Shown here one piece after another: positions 26,506 through 35,651 of a stretch of DNA of 64,000 bases (position 1 is its first letter; each line of letters opens with the position of its first letter). The notes beneath the pieces are model-generated. The model saw only the letters and a list, made by a program, of their open reading frames with translations, was not told the origin of the DNA and made no database searches. The stretch spans positions 62,001 to 126,000 of the forward strand of contig NZ_PJAU01000061.1 in assembly GCF_002836255.1 (NCBI RefSeq), read 5' to 3'. The position numbers were made by a program, and so were the translations under genes. The stretch is from Colwellia sp. 75C3. GTDB taxonomy: Bacteria; Pseudomonadota; Gammaproteobacteria; Enterobacterales; Alteromonadaceae.

Positions 26506-27843
26506 TTAGCTAAAGCACTCATCTTCATCTAATACTGTTGCAATCGCATTTACTAAGGTGGTTAATTGCTTAGTATTAATGATCAGTGGTGGAATGATAT
26601 AGATTAACTGGCCAAAGGGTCTGATCCAAACACCTAATTCAACGAAACGTTTTTGTATCTGCGCGACGTTGACACTTTCTTTACACTCAATTGCACCAAT
26701 GCTACCCAGCACACGTGCATCTTTAACCCTGGTATGTATTGTTAAAGGTTTAAGTAGCGTATTAAGAGTGCTCTCAATGCCTTGTACTTGGCTTTGCCAA
26801 TCATTTTCAAATAATAAATCAATGCTCGCATTTGCTACAGCGCAGGCGAGGGCATTTCCCATAAATGTTGGCCCATGCATAAAACACCCGGCGGCGCCTT
26901 CACTAATAGTTTGTGCAATGTGTGTGGTACATAAGGTTGCCGCTAGCGTGATATAACCACCTGTTAGGGTTTTACCTAAACACATTATGTCGGGATTAAT
27001 ACCAGCCCATTCGCAGGCGAAGAGTTTACCAGTACGTCCAAAACCTGTCGCAATTTCATCAACTATCAGTAATACATCATATTTATCACAGAGTAACCGA
27101 CAAGCTTTTAAATACTCAGGGTGATAAAAGCGCATACCACCAGTACCTTGTACTATAGGCTCAATAATAAACGCAGCAATTTCATTATGATGCGCTGCAA
27201 ATAAAGCAGATAGCTCGGTAACATCATTACTTGACCATGTTTCACCAAACTTAATTGTCGGCGCAGGAGCAAAGAAGTGCTGCATTAATACTTGTTCAAA
27301 TATTTGATGCATACCCGTAACAGGATCGCAAACCGACATCGCAGCGAAAGTATCACCGTGATAACCATTTTTAACGGTAAGAAGCTTAGTTTTGGTTAGC
27401 GTGACCTTGTTTTTTTCAGCAACAGCATGCTGATACTGCAATGCCATTTTCATTGCTACTTCGACACTGACAGAGCCAGAATCAGACAAAAATACTTTAT
27501 CTAAACCTTCAGGTGTTAAACGAACCAGTTTTTCACATAAGGTAATTGCACTTTGATGGGTTAAGCCGCCAAACATCACATGGGACATTTTTAATGCTTG
27601 CGCTTGCAGTGCAGCATTTAACTTAGGGTGATTATAGCCATGTAAAACAGACCACCATGAAGACATACCATCAATGAGCTGTTCACCGCTGGCTAAATTG
27701 ATTGTTACCCCTTGGGCACTGTCAACTAAATAGCTTGGTAGAGGATCTGACATTGAGGTATAAGGATGCCAAACGTTTTCTTTATCAAAACGAAGGAGTG
27801 AATTTTGTTCAGATGGGGTCATGGTTGTATGTTTATCGTTCAT
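26506..27843 (-). CDS. bioA: Adenosylmethionine-8-amino-7-oxononanoate aminotransferase
   Basis: A 445-residue class III PLP aminotransferase converting KAPA to DAPA with SAM as amino donor. It shows VWHPYTSM, MSSWWSVLHGYNHP, FLSDSGSVSVEVAMKMALQY, LLIVDEIATGFGRTGKLFACE and the PLP lysine in MCLGKTLTGGYITLAATL. Divergent from bioB across 72 bp, the same arrangement as in E. coli, implying a shared regulated promoter region. Confidence 0.96.
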   Translation of the reverse strand: MNDKHTTMTPSEQNSLLRFDKENVWHPYTSMSDPLPSYLVDSAQGVTINLASGEQLIDGMSSWWSVLHGYNHPKLNAALQAQALKMSHVMFGGLTHQSAITLCEKLVRLTPEGLDKVFLSDSGSVSVEVAMKMALQYQHAVAEKNKVTLTKTKLLTVKNGYHGDTFAAMSVCDPVTGMHQIFEQVLMQHFFAPAPTIKFGETWSSNDVTELSALFAAHHNEIAAFIIEPIVQGTGGMRFYHPEYLKACRLLCDKYDVLLIVDEIATGFGRTGKLFACEWAGINPDIMCLGKTLTGGYITLAATLCTTHIAQTISEGAAGCFMHGPTFMGNALACAVANASIDLLFENDWQSQVQGIESTLNTLLKPLTIHTRVKDARVLGSIGAIECKESVNVAQIQKRFVELGVWIRPFGQLIYIIPPLIINTKQLTTLVNAIATVLDEDECFS

Positions 27844-27882
27844 TTGTTAACTAAAGTGCTCATTAATCGTTGACATCATGCT

Positions 27883-27898
27883 TAGTCTGGCTAGACTA
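27883..27898. promoter_or_regulatory. Palindrome in the bioA-bioB divergent promoter region
   Basis: TAGTCTGGCTAGACTA has perfect 6-bp arms around GGCT. It does not match the enterobacterial BirA operator I know, so its role as a bio operator is conjecture based on position. Confidence 0.35.
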
Positions 27899-27915
27899 CC
27901 CGTTAAGTTAACTAG

Positions 27916-29019
27916 ATGCAATTGGGTTTTATGTCAGATTTAAGTAGTACCGCAGCCGAGCAGTCACAGGCACAATCGTTAAATTCTATCCTTCGTCACA
28001 ATTGGAATTTGAAGGAAGTAAATGCACTATTTGCTATGCCTTTTAGTGATCTAATGTTTAAAGCACAAACAATACATAGAGAAAACTTTAATCCTAATGA
28101 AGTACAAGTCAGTACCTTATTATCGATTAAAACCGGTGCTTGCCCAGAAGATTGCAAATACTGTTCTCAAAGTGCACGAAATAAAACTGACTTAGAAAAA
28201 GAAAGTTTATTAGCGGTTGAAAAAGTACTTGAAGCGGCGCAAAGAGCCAAAGAAATGGGTTCAACCCGTTTTTGTATGGGCGCTGCTTGGCGTAATCCTA
28301 AAGAACGCGATATGCCTTATGTTCTTGATATGGTGAAAAGTGTTAAAGCACTTGGTATGGAAACATGCATGACCTTAGGTATGTTATCGGAAGAGCAAGC
28401 GGACAGATTAAATGGTGCTGGCTTAGATTATTATAACCATAACCTAGATACCTCTCCTGAGCATTATAATCAAATCATTACGACGCGTACCTTTCAAGAT
28501 AGACTTGATACCTTGACCAATGTTCGCAGCTCTGGCATGAAAGTTTGTAGTGGTGGTATCGTTGGTTTAGGTGAGAAAGCCGTTGATCGCGCATCACTAT
28601 TAATACAACTTGCTAATTTAAACCCACAACCTGAAAGTGTGCCAATTAACATGTTAGTTAAAGTTGAAGGTACCCCTTTAGCGAATATTGATGATTTAGA
28701 AAGTTTTGACTTTATCCGCTGTATTGCTGTAGCCCGTATTATGATGCCACATAGTCATGTGAGATTATCAGCAGGTCGTACTGCGATGAACGAGCAGATG
28801 CAAGCTATGTGTTTCCTTGCTGGCGCAAACTCAATATTCTATGGTTGTAAACTACTTACCGCTGAAAACCCTGAAACCAATCAAGATATTGCTTTGTTTG
28901 AAAAGTTGGGTATAAATACTGAAACCGTTGCTGGCGATACTGAACGCTCAGACAATATAGTAAAAACAGCTATTGCTGACCAGCAACACAGTGATTTATT
29001 TTACAACGCATCAGCGTAA
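27916..29019 (+). CDS. bioB: Biotin synthase
   Basis: A 367-residue radical-SAM enzyme inserting sulfur into dethiobiotin. The 4Fe-4S cluster cysteines are in [16 protein letters not shown] (CxxxCxxC), with [11 protein letters not shown] and the cluster-proximal [31 protein letters not shown] 27916 or 27931 may start translation; no strong ribosome binding site separates them. First gene of bioB-bioF-bioC-bioD. Confidence 0.97.
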   Translation: MQLGFMSDLSSTAAEQSQAQSLNSILRHNWNLKEVNALFAMPFSDLMFKAQTIHRENFNPNEVQVSTLLSIKTGACPEDCKYCSQSARNKTDLEKESLLAVEKVLEAAQRAKEMGSTRFCMGAAWRNPKERDMPYVLDMVKSVKALGMETCMTLGMLSEEQADRLNGAGLDYYNHNLDTSPEHYNQIITTRTFQDRLDTLTNVRSSGMKVCSGGIVGLGEKAVDRASLLIQLANLNPQPESVPINMLVKVEGTPLANIDDLESFDFIRCIAVARIMMPHSHVRLSAGRTAMNEQMQAMCFLAGANSIFYGCKLLTAENPETNQDIALFEKLGINTETVAGDTERSDNIVKTAIADQQHSDLFYNASA

Positions 29020-29044
29020 ATCATTATAAATTCAAACTTGCTAG

Positions 29045-29075
29045 CTAGCGGTTTAAACCGCTAGTCGCTTTTTTG
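29045..29075 (+). terminator. Terminator-like palindrome between bioB and bioF
   Basis: A perfect 20-bp palindrome (29045-29064) is followed within a few bases by TTTTTT. It may attenuate transcription from bioB into bioFCD. Confidence 0.65.
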
Positions 29076-29104
29076 ACATTAAAGGTTAAGGTATAACTTC
29101 ACTT

Positions 29105-30277
29105 ATGAACTTTGATTTTATTCGACATGATGTCAAAGAACAAAAAGCTAAGTCTCGATACCGTCAATTAGTGTGTAATAGTACCGCTAGCCAAGGTAAA
29201 GAAATCGTTGTCAATGGAAAATCCTACCTTAATTTTTCTTCAAATGATTATTTAGGCTTAAATAATCATGTTGAAATAAATAAAGCATTACAAGAAGGTG
29301 CAGACAAGTTTGGTGTTTGTGCCAGTAGCTCTAGTTTGGTTACCGGCTACCATTATGCTCATCAAGCTTTGGAAGATGACATTTGTCAGTGGTTAAACAA
29401 ACCAAAATGTTTACTTTTCTCGAGTGGTTTCGCTGCTAACTTAGCATTATTTCAAGCGCTAGGTAAGAATGAAGAAAGTCATTTTTACCTAGATAAGTTG
29501 AGTCATGCGTCAATGATTGATGGCGCTTATCATAGCAAAGCAAGAGTTAAACGTTTTAACCATAATAATATTGACCACTTAACAAAATTACTTAACAATT
29601 CTGATGAGGGCGCAACTGACTCTCCAAGTAAACCTCCAAGTAAGTTAATTGCTTCTGAAGGTGTATTTAGTATGGATGGTTGCCAAGCTAAAGTGCTAGA
29701 GTTAGCGCAAGTGGCAAAATCCCATCAGGCCTGGCTTTATTTAGATGATGCACACAGTATTGGTGTTATTGGTAATGAAGGACAGGGTAGTAATTACTTT
29801 GCAGAGATAGATATTACTATGGCAACAATGGGTAAAGCCATTGGTACCAGTGGCGCATTTTTGACATGTGATGAAGACCTACATGAATACTTGGTCAACT
29901 TTTCTCGTCATTACATTTACTCTACCGCCATATCTCCTGCAATCGCTTGGGCCACCAGAAAAAGCATCGCGCTTATTCAAAAAGAACATTGGCGCCGAGA
30001 AAAAATCAGTGAATTAAGTGCATTATTTAGTGAGTTACTCAACCCAGAAATCGAGTTAGTTATCACTCAATCTTCAATTCATGCCATAATCATTGGCGAT
30101 GAGAAAAAAGCACTTAACATCAGTGACGAACTCAAAAAACAAGGTATTTGGTTAACAGCAATAAGGCCGCCAACGGTTGCCACTAACAGCTCAAGATTAC
30201 GCGTTACCATTTGCGCAAACCATAATACTAAAGATATTAAATACTTAGCAGAATGTATCAATAAGGCTATAGCTTAA
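29105..30277 (+). CDS. bioF: 8-amino-7-oxononanoate synthase
   Basis: A 390-residue PLP enzyme condensing pimeloyl-ACP/CoA with alanine to KAPA. Motifs include NFSSNDYLGLNNH, SSSLVTGYH, LYLDDAHSIGVIG and the PLP-lysine segment TMGKAIGTSGAFL. The stop overlaps bioC by one base (TAATG). Confidence 0.96.
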   Translation: MNFDFIRHDVKEQKAKSRYRQLVCNSTASQGKEIVVNGKSYLNFSSNDYLGLNNHVEINKALQEGADKFGVCASSSSLVTGYHYAHQALEDDICQWLNKPKCLLFSSGFAANLALFQALGKNEESHFYLDKLSHASMIDGAYHSKARVKRFNHNNIDHLTKLLNNSDEGATDSPSKPPSKLIASEGVFSMDGCQAKVLELAQVAKSHQAWLYLDDAHSIGVIGNEGQGSNYFAEIDITMATMGKAIGTSGAFLTCDEDLHEYLVNFSRHYIYSTAISPAIAWATRKSIALIQKEHWRREKISELSALFSELLNPEIELVITQSSIHAIIIGDEKKALNISDELKKQGIWLTAIRPPTVATNSSRLRVTICANHNTKDIKYLAECINKAIA

Positions 30278-31074
30278 TGGTTCAAACAGAACAAGAAAAG
30301 ACAAACCGAGTAAATATTGCTAAAAGTTTTGGTTCGGCCACTACTTCTTATGACGTATCAGCAAGGTTACAACGTTTTTCAGGTAAACATTTAATGCCTT
30401 GGTTACCGAACCGTAACGATCTAACCGTTTTGGATTTGGGCTCTGGCACGGGTTTTTTCACCGACTTATTAGCAGGCACTTATAACCAAGTTATAGGTTT
30501 AGATATTTCGCATGAAATGCTTCACTTTGCTAAAGAGCACCGAAATGAAAAAATATTATGGCTAGAAGGCGATGCCCATAAAATACCACTGCAAGATAAC
30601 AGTATTGACTTTATTTATTCCAATTTAGTGATTCAATGGTTTGACCCACTCGGTGATGCGATAGCTGAAATGTTAAGAGTGTTAAAACCGGGTGGCTTAC
30701 TTATATTTACCACCTTAGTTGATGGAACATTAAACGAGTTGAAATCTTCTTGGAAACAAGTAGATGATGATCAACATGTGATAGATTTTAAAAGCGTTAC
30801 TGAGCTCAATACCTTATTCAATAATGAAAATGGTAAGTTGATCGAACAAAAGTGCCAAGATATTGTCTTGGAATATCAAAACGTAATCCATTTAGCGCGC
30901 GAGTTAAAAGGCTTGGGTGCTAATCATTTGGCACAGAAGCAAAATAGAGGCCTGTCAGGAAAAGATAAGTGGTTCAAAATGACAGAGCATTACCAAGATT
31001 TTCTAGAGCCTAGTGGTATTTACCCAGCAACTTATCGTTTGTTTTCTGGTTTAGTGGTTAAGTTAAATAACTAG
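30277..31074 (+). CDS. bioC: Malonyl-ACP O-methyltransferase BioC
   Basis: A 265-residue class I SAM methyltransferase that caps malonyl-ACP to start pimelate synthesis. N-terminus NRVNIAKSFGSATTSYDVSARLQR and SAM motif VLDLGSGTGFFTDLLA are diagnostic, with VLKPGGLLIFTTL. Translationally coupled to bioF. No bioH-like esterase is in the window. Confidence 0.93.
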   Translation: MVQTEQEKTNRVNIAKSFGSATTSYDVSARLQRFSGKHLMPWLPNRNDLTVLDLGSGTGFFTDLLAGTYNQVIGLDISHEMLHFAKEHRNEKILWLEGDAHKIPLQDNSIDFIYSNLVIQWFDPLGDAIAEMLRVLKPGGLLIFTTLVDGTLNELKSSWKQVDDDQHVIDFKSVTELNTLFNNENGKLIEQKCQDIVLEYQNVIHLARELKGLGANHLAQKQNRGLSGKDKWFKMTEHYQDFLEPSGIYPATYRLFSGLVVKLNN

Positions 31075-31139
31075 TCACTTATGTTACAACTAATACCAAT
31101 TACATAAGTGAAACTGCACCGCATACTCTATTTTTATTA

Positions 31140-31175
31140 GCCTTAGTTTTTATGATAAATAACTAAGGCCTTTAT
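31140..31175 (+). terminator. Possible terminator after bioC
   Basis: GCCTTAGTT (31140-31148) pairs with AACTAAGGC (31161-31169), followed by a weak T-rich stretch. It lies in the 187-bp gap before bioD, so bioD may have its own promoter. Confidence 0.45.
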
Positions 31176-31261
31176 TCTCCGCAATGTGATTTTCCAACTA
31201 TTATTCCAGGTAATCTTTTTACTAAGCCTTGCTTAAATAACTCATTAATTAAGAAATAAAT

Positions 31262-32044
31262 ATGAAACAATTTTTTATTACGGCTACAGATACCGACGCT
31301 GGTAAAACGTTTGTCAGTTGCGCTTTAATTCATGCGTTCACACAACGCAATAATACTTCGATAAAGCCGGCGTTAAAAGTTGCAGCGTTTAAGCCCATTG
31401 CAGCAGGTTGTGAATTAGTTGATGGTCAGCTTATTAATGAGGACGCAAAATTACTCAGTGAATTTGCTAACTGTGCTCAAAGCATTGCTCATATCAACCC
31501 AATTGCCTTTAAACAACCCATTGCACCACACATAGCAGCAAAAAAACTAAACCAGCACATTACGGTTGCAGATATAAATTTTCATTATCAACAAGTGAAA
31601 TCACTTAACGCGGATATTACTGTAGTGGAGGGTGCGGGTGGATGGCGCTTACCATTAGGTCCTGTAACCATTGAATCAACAGTAACTGGCATCGATAACA
31701 AAAAAACGACTTATCAATTTCTATCCGACTTTGTTAAAACTACAAACCTCGAAGTTATTTTAATCGTCAATATGAAGTTAGGTTGTTTAAATCATGCGTT
31801 GTTAACGTATGAAACAATTAAAGCCGATGGACTAGAGTGTATTGCTTGGATTGCAAATTGTGCATCGAGTGATTCTATGGATAACTTGTCTGAAAATATT
31901 ACTGAGCTAGAACAACTTTTGCCGATACCTAAAATTGCACAGTTTGATTTTATTGCTGATGTAGATGAAGAGGGCAACGACGTTTCTTTTTCAGAAAAAA
32001 TTAATATAGCGGCAAACAAAATTATTTTATCTGTATTGATATAA
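31262..32044 (+). CDS. bioD: Dethiobiotin synthetase
   Basis: A 260-residue P-loop carboxylase closing the ureido ring of DAPA with CO2 and ATP. ITATDTDAGKTFVSCALI is the Walker A, with AAFKPIAAGCE and VVEGAGGWRLPLG. It is longer than the roughly 225-residue E. coli enzyme. Last gene of the biotin cluster, separated from bioC by 187 bp. Confidence 0.95.
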   Translation: MKQFFITATDTDAGKTFVSCALIHAFTQRNNTSIKPALKVAAFKPIAAGCELVDGQLINEDAKLLSEFANCAQSIAHINPIAFKQPIAPHIAAKKLNQHITVADINFHYQQVKSLNADITVVEGAGGWRLPLGPVTIESTVTGIDNKKTTYQFLSDFVKTTNLEVILIVNMKLGCLNHALLTYETIKADGLECIAWIANCASSDSMDNLSENITELEQLLPIPKIAQFDFIADVDEEGNDVSFSEKINIAANKIILSVLI

Positions 32045-32132
32045 TCACGCTTCACCAAAATTTAAAGTACAGCTATAAGATAAATTAGCATCCATGGCTG
32101 AAGTTTAATTGAATGCTATTATAAAAATAAAA

Positions 32133-32555
32133 CTACTTTTCTAATTCAGCAAAGCAAGCGCTTGCGATAAATCCTGAGCGCGTTTTGTAATCTGAAGATT
32201 TACTCACTTTATCATCAATTTGTGCAATAAGTAACTCGGGTAAAGTTACGTTTATTTTATGGCTCTTGCCTAAGTAGGGCGTAATATCAATGCTTATTAT
32301 CGCCCAAAAAGCTTGCGAAAAGGTATGTGGGTTTTCTAATATATAGTTTTTTCTATGGCTATCTAGTCCCTTTGCATTAGGTACTTTTTCACCATATTCT
32401 GCCAAAATTGCGAGATGTGATTTTATGGCTTTAGTGACTTCCTCCATACCAATATCAATTGTTTTTGCGCTAATTGCACAACCAGGAAGATCAGGTACTG
32501 ACACTTGATAATCACTGTTTTTTTCGCCTTGAGTAAACACTACAGCGTACTTCAT
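32133..32555 (-). CDS. HicB-family antitoxin without adjacent HicA
   Basis: A 140-residue protein: N-terminal HicB partial RNase-H fold (YAVVFTQGEKNSDYQVSVPDLPGCAISAKTIDIGMEEVTKAIKSHLAILAEYG) and a C-terminal ribbon-helix-helix DNA-binding segment (KINVTLPELLIAQIDDKV, SGFIASACFAEL). HicB normally neutralises and represses with HicA, a small dsRBD-like mRNase. I find no HicA frame on either side, so this is an orphan or solitary regulator. AGGAG precedes the ATG. Confidence 0.88.
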   Translation of the reverse strand: MKYAVVFTQGEKNSDYQVSVPDLPGCAISAKTIDIGMEEVTKAIKSHLAILAEYGEKVPNAKGLDSHRKNYILENPHTFSQAFWAIISIDITPYLGKSHKINVTLPELLIAQIDDKVSKSSDYKTRSGFIASACFAELEK

Positions 32556-32594
32556 TTTTAACTCCTAACATCACTAAAACCCTATTTAGTTATG

Positions 32595-32709
32595 GTAACT
32601 CCAATAACTCGAAATAGCAACAATCACATAACCCTAATAACTCCTTGCATTGCCCATAAATAACCCCAGCAACCCTATAGTCACCGCACCACGGTAACTC
32701 CAGCAACCC
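32595..32709. repeat. Four ~16-bp repeats at 32-34 bp spacing upstream of hicB-like gene
   Basis: GTAACTCCAATAACTC (32595), ATAACCCTAATAACTC (32628), ATAACCCCAGCAACCC (32660) and GTAACTCCAGCAACCC (32694) recur with about three helical turns between them. Each contains two TAACYC/AACYC half sites nine bases apart. The array starts 40 bases before the HicB start and could be its operator or an unrelated iteron-like array. Confidence 0.75.
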
Positions 32710-32850
32710 TTGTATCGTTGTGTAGGTAAACGTTTACTATTACTTAGAGGATTTAAAGGCGGCAGATAAAAGTAGTGAGACAGAAAAATTGCTATTATAA
32801 TTAAGTTGCTTTAGAAGTCATTTCTTTTTTCACTTGGTGATCATTTAATT

Positions 32851-32910
32851 ATGTGGCCAGAGTTATATTTTGGTGTGGATCATCAAGAATTAGATCTCTA
32901 TAATAAATAA
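32851..32910 (+). pseudogene. Hemerythrin-domain remnant
   Basis: A 19-codon frame MWPELYFGVDHQELDLYNK then stop. The W-x-x-x-Y/L-x-x-G-V-x-x-x-x-x-E/L opening is characteristic of bacterial hemerythrins, which are about 130 residues; the rest is absent. Probably a deletion remnant. Confidence 0.5.
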
Positions 32911-33041
32911 GAAAACACAGTGGAATTCGTCAGAAATACGACCTAATACTAGCCATAAACTTTTTGGCTATTCCTCCCAAGGTTATGTGACAACTAGGGA
33001 GCATATCAGGCTATTGTTTTATTGATTGAATAAGGAATACT

Positions 33042-34181
33042 ATGAAAGAACTTCTTAACGGAAACCCGGAATTATTGATTACCGTTGTAGGCATAGGTGG
33101 ATGTGGTTGTAATACAGTTAACATGCTTCATGAAAATAATTTATCTGGGCAAGTTAACCTTGTTGCGGTCAATACAGATCTTGCTGCTTTAAATAGCATT
33201 AATGTAGAAAACAAAATTCTAATAGGTGAAAACTTAACAAATGGATATGGTGCAGGTGCCGATCCTATTATTGGTTATCAAGCAGCCCAAGAAAGCGAAG
33301 AGTTACTTCGTAGTGCCATAATGGACAGTGACATTGTAATCATCACCGCAGGTTTTGGTGGTGGCACAGGAACAGGTGCAAGCCCTTTAGTTGCTAAAAT
33401 AGCACGTGAACTCAATATCAACTGTTTAGCCATCGTGACCTTACCGTTTGAGTCAGAAGGGCAAATGCGAATGGATTATGCCCTACAGGGTATAGATGAT
33501 ATTAAAGAGCCAATACATGCTTATATTACGCTTTCAAACGATCTGTTACTTGCCGGCTTAGGTGAAAGCGTTGGATTATTCTCGGCCTTTAATCAAAGTA
33601 ATGAAGTACTTAAAAATCTCTTGATTGCTCTAGTGCAGATGCTTAATGAAACAGGTTATGTCAATGTCGATAAAAATGATTTCTCAACCATTCTATCATT
33701 TGAAGGTGAGTCTATTTTAGGTGTTGGCAAAGCAGACTCTGAAGAAGGAGCGTTCGACGCTCTCGACCAAGCGCTAAATAACCCACTGGTTTCCATCGCT
33801 AACATCGATACAGCCAAAGGTATTATCTTTCAATTGTTTTGTAAATCTGAACCAAAATTATCGACTTACAATGGCTTAATTGATCATATCCGCACCAAGG
33901 TCACTAATCGCTCTGTACTTATTGTACCGGGTGTAAGTCTTGATCCTAATTTGTCTTCAGAAATAGAAATACTGATAATAGGATCTGGTATCAGTAGTGA
34001 TGCAACAAAGTCTGTTAAACCATCAATTGTCATTGACGAAGAGAGCGAGTTGGTTAAACAATCGTTAGAGCCATCTGAGCCGGTATACATTGATGACGAG
34101 CTTAGTTTTATCAATCAAGGTGAGAGTATCAGTGATATACCCGCAATAACGCGTAAATTAATGGCAATCAACCGTAATTAA
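33042..34181 (+). CDS. Divergent FtsZ paralog
   Basis: A 379-residue FtsZ/tubulin-family GTPase. The signature GGGTGTG is at residues 106-112, the T1 loop is GIGGCGCN, and the T7 synergy loop NVDKND keeps both acidic residues (about 210 and 213), so polymer-dependent GTP hydrolysis is plausible. After a linker of about 50 residues the C-terminus has DIPAITRK, matching the DIPAFLRK peptide that canonical FtsZ uses to bind FtsA and ZipA. Body sequence differs clearly from housekeeping gammaproteobacterial FtsZ and the gene is outside the dcw cluster, so this is a second FtsZ. An EAL gene follows. Confidence 0.9.
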   Translation: MKELLNGNPELLITVVGIGGCGCNTVNMLHENNLSGQVNLVAVNTDLAALNSINVENKILIGENLTNGYGAGADPIIGYQAAQESEELLRSAIMDSDIVIITAGFGGGTGTGASPLVAKIARELNINCLAIVTLPFESEGQMRMDYALQGIDDIKEPIHAYITLSNDLLLAGLGESVGLFSAFNQSNEVLKNLLIALVQMLNETGYVNVDKNDFSTILSFEGESILGVGKADSEEGAFDALDQALNNPLVSIANIDTAKGIIFQLFCKSEPKLSTYNGLIDHIRTKVTNRSVLIVPGVSLDPNLSSEIEILIIGSGISSDATKSVKPSIVIDEESELVKQSLEPSEPVYIDDELSFINQGESISDIPAITRKLMAINRN

Positions 34182-34277
34182 CGAAACAATACTTTACATG
34201 ATAATCATTCTTGTTTACATTTGGCGTTCCATCTATGTATTAGGAACGGTCGGCTAAGAAATTGTCGGCTGAAGTCA

Positions 34278-35012
34278 ATGAAAGATAAGAAATTACTCAG
34301 CCCTAAATGTTTAATCGATCTCATCGAAAACAAGCGTTTTGGTGTTGAATATCAGCCCATAATTAGCACTAACAGCCAAGAGATTTTTGCCTATGAATCC
34401 TTGGCTAGATTCTATTCTATCGATAACGAACTCATCCGACCGGACTTAGTTTATGAGTCATTGCATAATAGCCCGTTAACTTTGTTTCAAGTTGAATACC
34501 AACAAAAGCAATTACAGTTATCTTATGCCGTTAATGATCATGATATTTTTGTTAACTTAGACCAAGACTCTTACTTTGCGAGTGGTGTTATTGATCAAAG
34601 CAATCCTTTCTTAAAATTGTTTAAATCACATTCAAAGTCGAATGTTGTGGTTGAGCTCATTGAAAACTCAGAAATAAACGATGCCATAATGAGTCTTGCC
34701 ATGATTGATAATCTAGCTAAAAGCAATATCCAAACTGCAATAGACGATGTATGTAATCCTCAATCAATGATTTCTACCTCTGTTATACAGTTAGTTAATT
34801 ACATCAAGCTTGATAAGTTTGTGATAAAAAATAAAAGCAATCGTAATTTTATGCTGCTGGTTAAATCTATTATTGATTATGCGCACAGTACTGATAAAAA
34901 AGTGATCCTCGAAGGTGTAGAAACGTATGAAGATTTAACCTTAGCAAAACAGCTTACCTGTGATTTTGTACAAGGCTTTTATTACCGTGATCGTTTTAAG
35001 AACGTTAGTTAA
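34278..35012 (+). CDS. EAL-domain cyclic-di-GMP phosphodiesterase
   Basis: A stand-alone EAL domain of about 244 residues. The EAL motif reads ESL (FAYESLARF); the metal and substrate residues appear kept: FVNLDQDS (Asn), VVELIENS (Glu), IDDVC (Asp pair), YIKLDKF (Lys), LEGVETYED (Glu), VQGFYY (Gln). Hydrolysis of c-di-GMP to pGpG is therefore likely. ATG 34278 is chosen over an upstream in-frame ATG at 34221 because domain homology begins just after it. It lies 96 bp after the FtsZ paralog, same strand, probably one transcript. Confidence 0.85.
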   Translation: MKDKKLLSPKCLIDLIENKRFGVEYQPIISTNSQEIFAYESLARFYSIDNELIRPDLVYESLHNSPLTLFQVEYQQKQLQLSYAVNDHDIFVNLDQDSYFASGVIDQSNPFLKLFKSHSKSNVVVELIENSEINDAIMSLAMIDNLAKSNIQTAIDDVCNPQSMISTSVIQLVNYIKLDKFVIKNKSNRNFMLLVKSIIDYAHSTDKKVILEGVETYEDLTLAKQLTCDFVQGFYYRDRFKNVS

Positions 35013-35088
35013 TAACTTTAAATCAACTAACGAACACCATACACTGTATCTATATCTCGTATCATCTAATTTAAATAAAGAGACCTAT

Positions 35089-35649
35089 ATGAAAATTAAC
35101 ATCACCCCTAAGCTTAAAAGCAGCTTAAAAAAATCGATAAAAATTGTTTGTAGTCTGGTTAGCATTGTTGGTTTCTCCGCTTTTGCCACGGATCTTAAAG
35201 TAGGAGATGACGCACCAAATTTCAAATTACAAGCAACCACAGGTGATTATTACCAGCTGAGTGACTATAAAGGTAAACAAGCCGTGGTATTAGCTTGGTA
35301 TCCGATGGCAAACACGCGTGGTTGTACTATTGAATGTAAGTCATTAACAGAGCAGGGACATCTGATAAGAGAATATGATGTTAGTTATGTTATGGCCAGT
35401 GTTGACCCACTTGATGACAATCGTGATTTTGCAGAAAAAACCGGGGCTGATTTTCCGATGTTAAGTGATCCAACAAAAGCAGCAGCAAAAGCGTATCAAG
35501 TATTGAATATGTTTAGAGTTGCTAGTCGGGTCACTTTTTATATATCGAAGCAAGGTAAGATAATTAAAATTGATGATGATATTACACCAAAATCTGCCGC
35601 TCAAGATATGGCAAATAATTTAGGTGCTTTAGGTATTACTAAGAAGTAG
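35089..35649 (+). CDS. Exported BCP-type peroxiredoxin
   Basis: A 186-residue protein with a signal peptide (IVCSLVSIVGFSAFA) and a peroxiredoxin domain: KVGDDAPNFKLQATTGDYYQLSDYKGKQAVVLAWYPMANTRGCTIECKSL. CTIEC holds the peroxidatic Cys and, five residues on, a resolving Cys as in BCP/PrxQ. The usual TPGC is TRGC here. It likely reduces peroxides in the periplasm, which is less common than the cytosolic BCP. The ATG at 35089 places the signal peptide correctly. Confidence 0.88.
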   Translation: MKINITPKLKSSLKKSIKIVCSLVSIVGFSAFATDLKVGDDAPNFKLQATTGDYYQLSDYKGKQAVVLAWYPMANTRGCTIECKSLTEQGHLIREYDVSYVMASVDPLDDNRDFAEKTGADFPMLSDPTKAAAKAYQVLNMFRVASRVTFYISKQGKIIKIDDDITPKSAAQDMANNLGALGITKK

Positions 35650-35651
35650 CC

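Noticed and set aside
32595-32709. CRISPR array
   Set aside because: Repeats are short, imperfect and contain internal half sites; spacers are only 16-18 bases and no cas genes are nearby.
32556-32850. HicA toxin gene upstream of hicB
   Set aside because: No HicA-like frame (short, with the catalytic GSHH-type motif) was found on either strand; the region is repeats.
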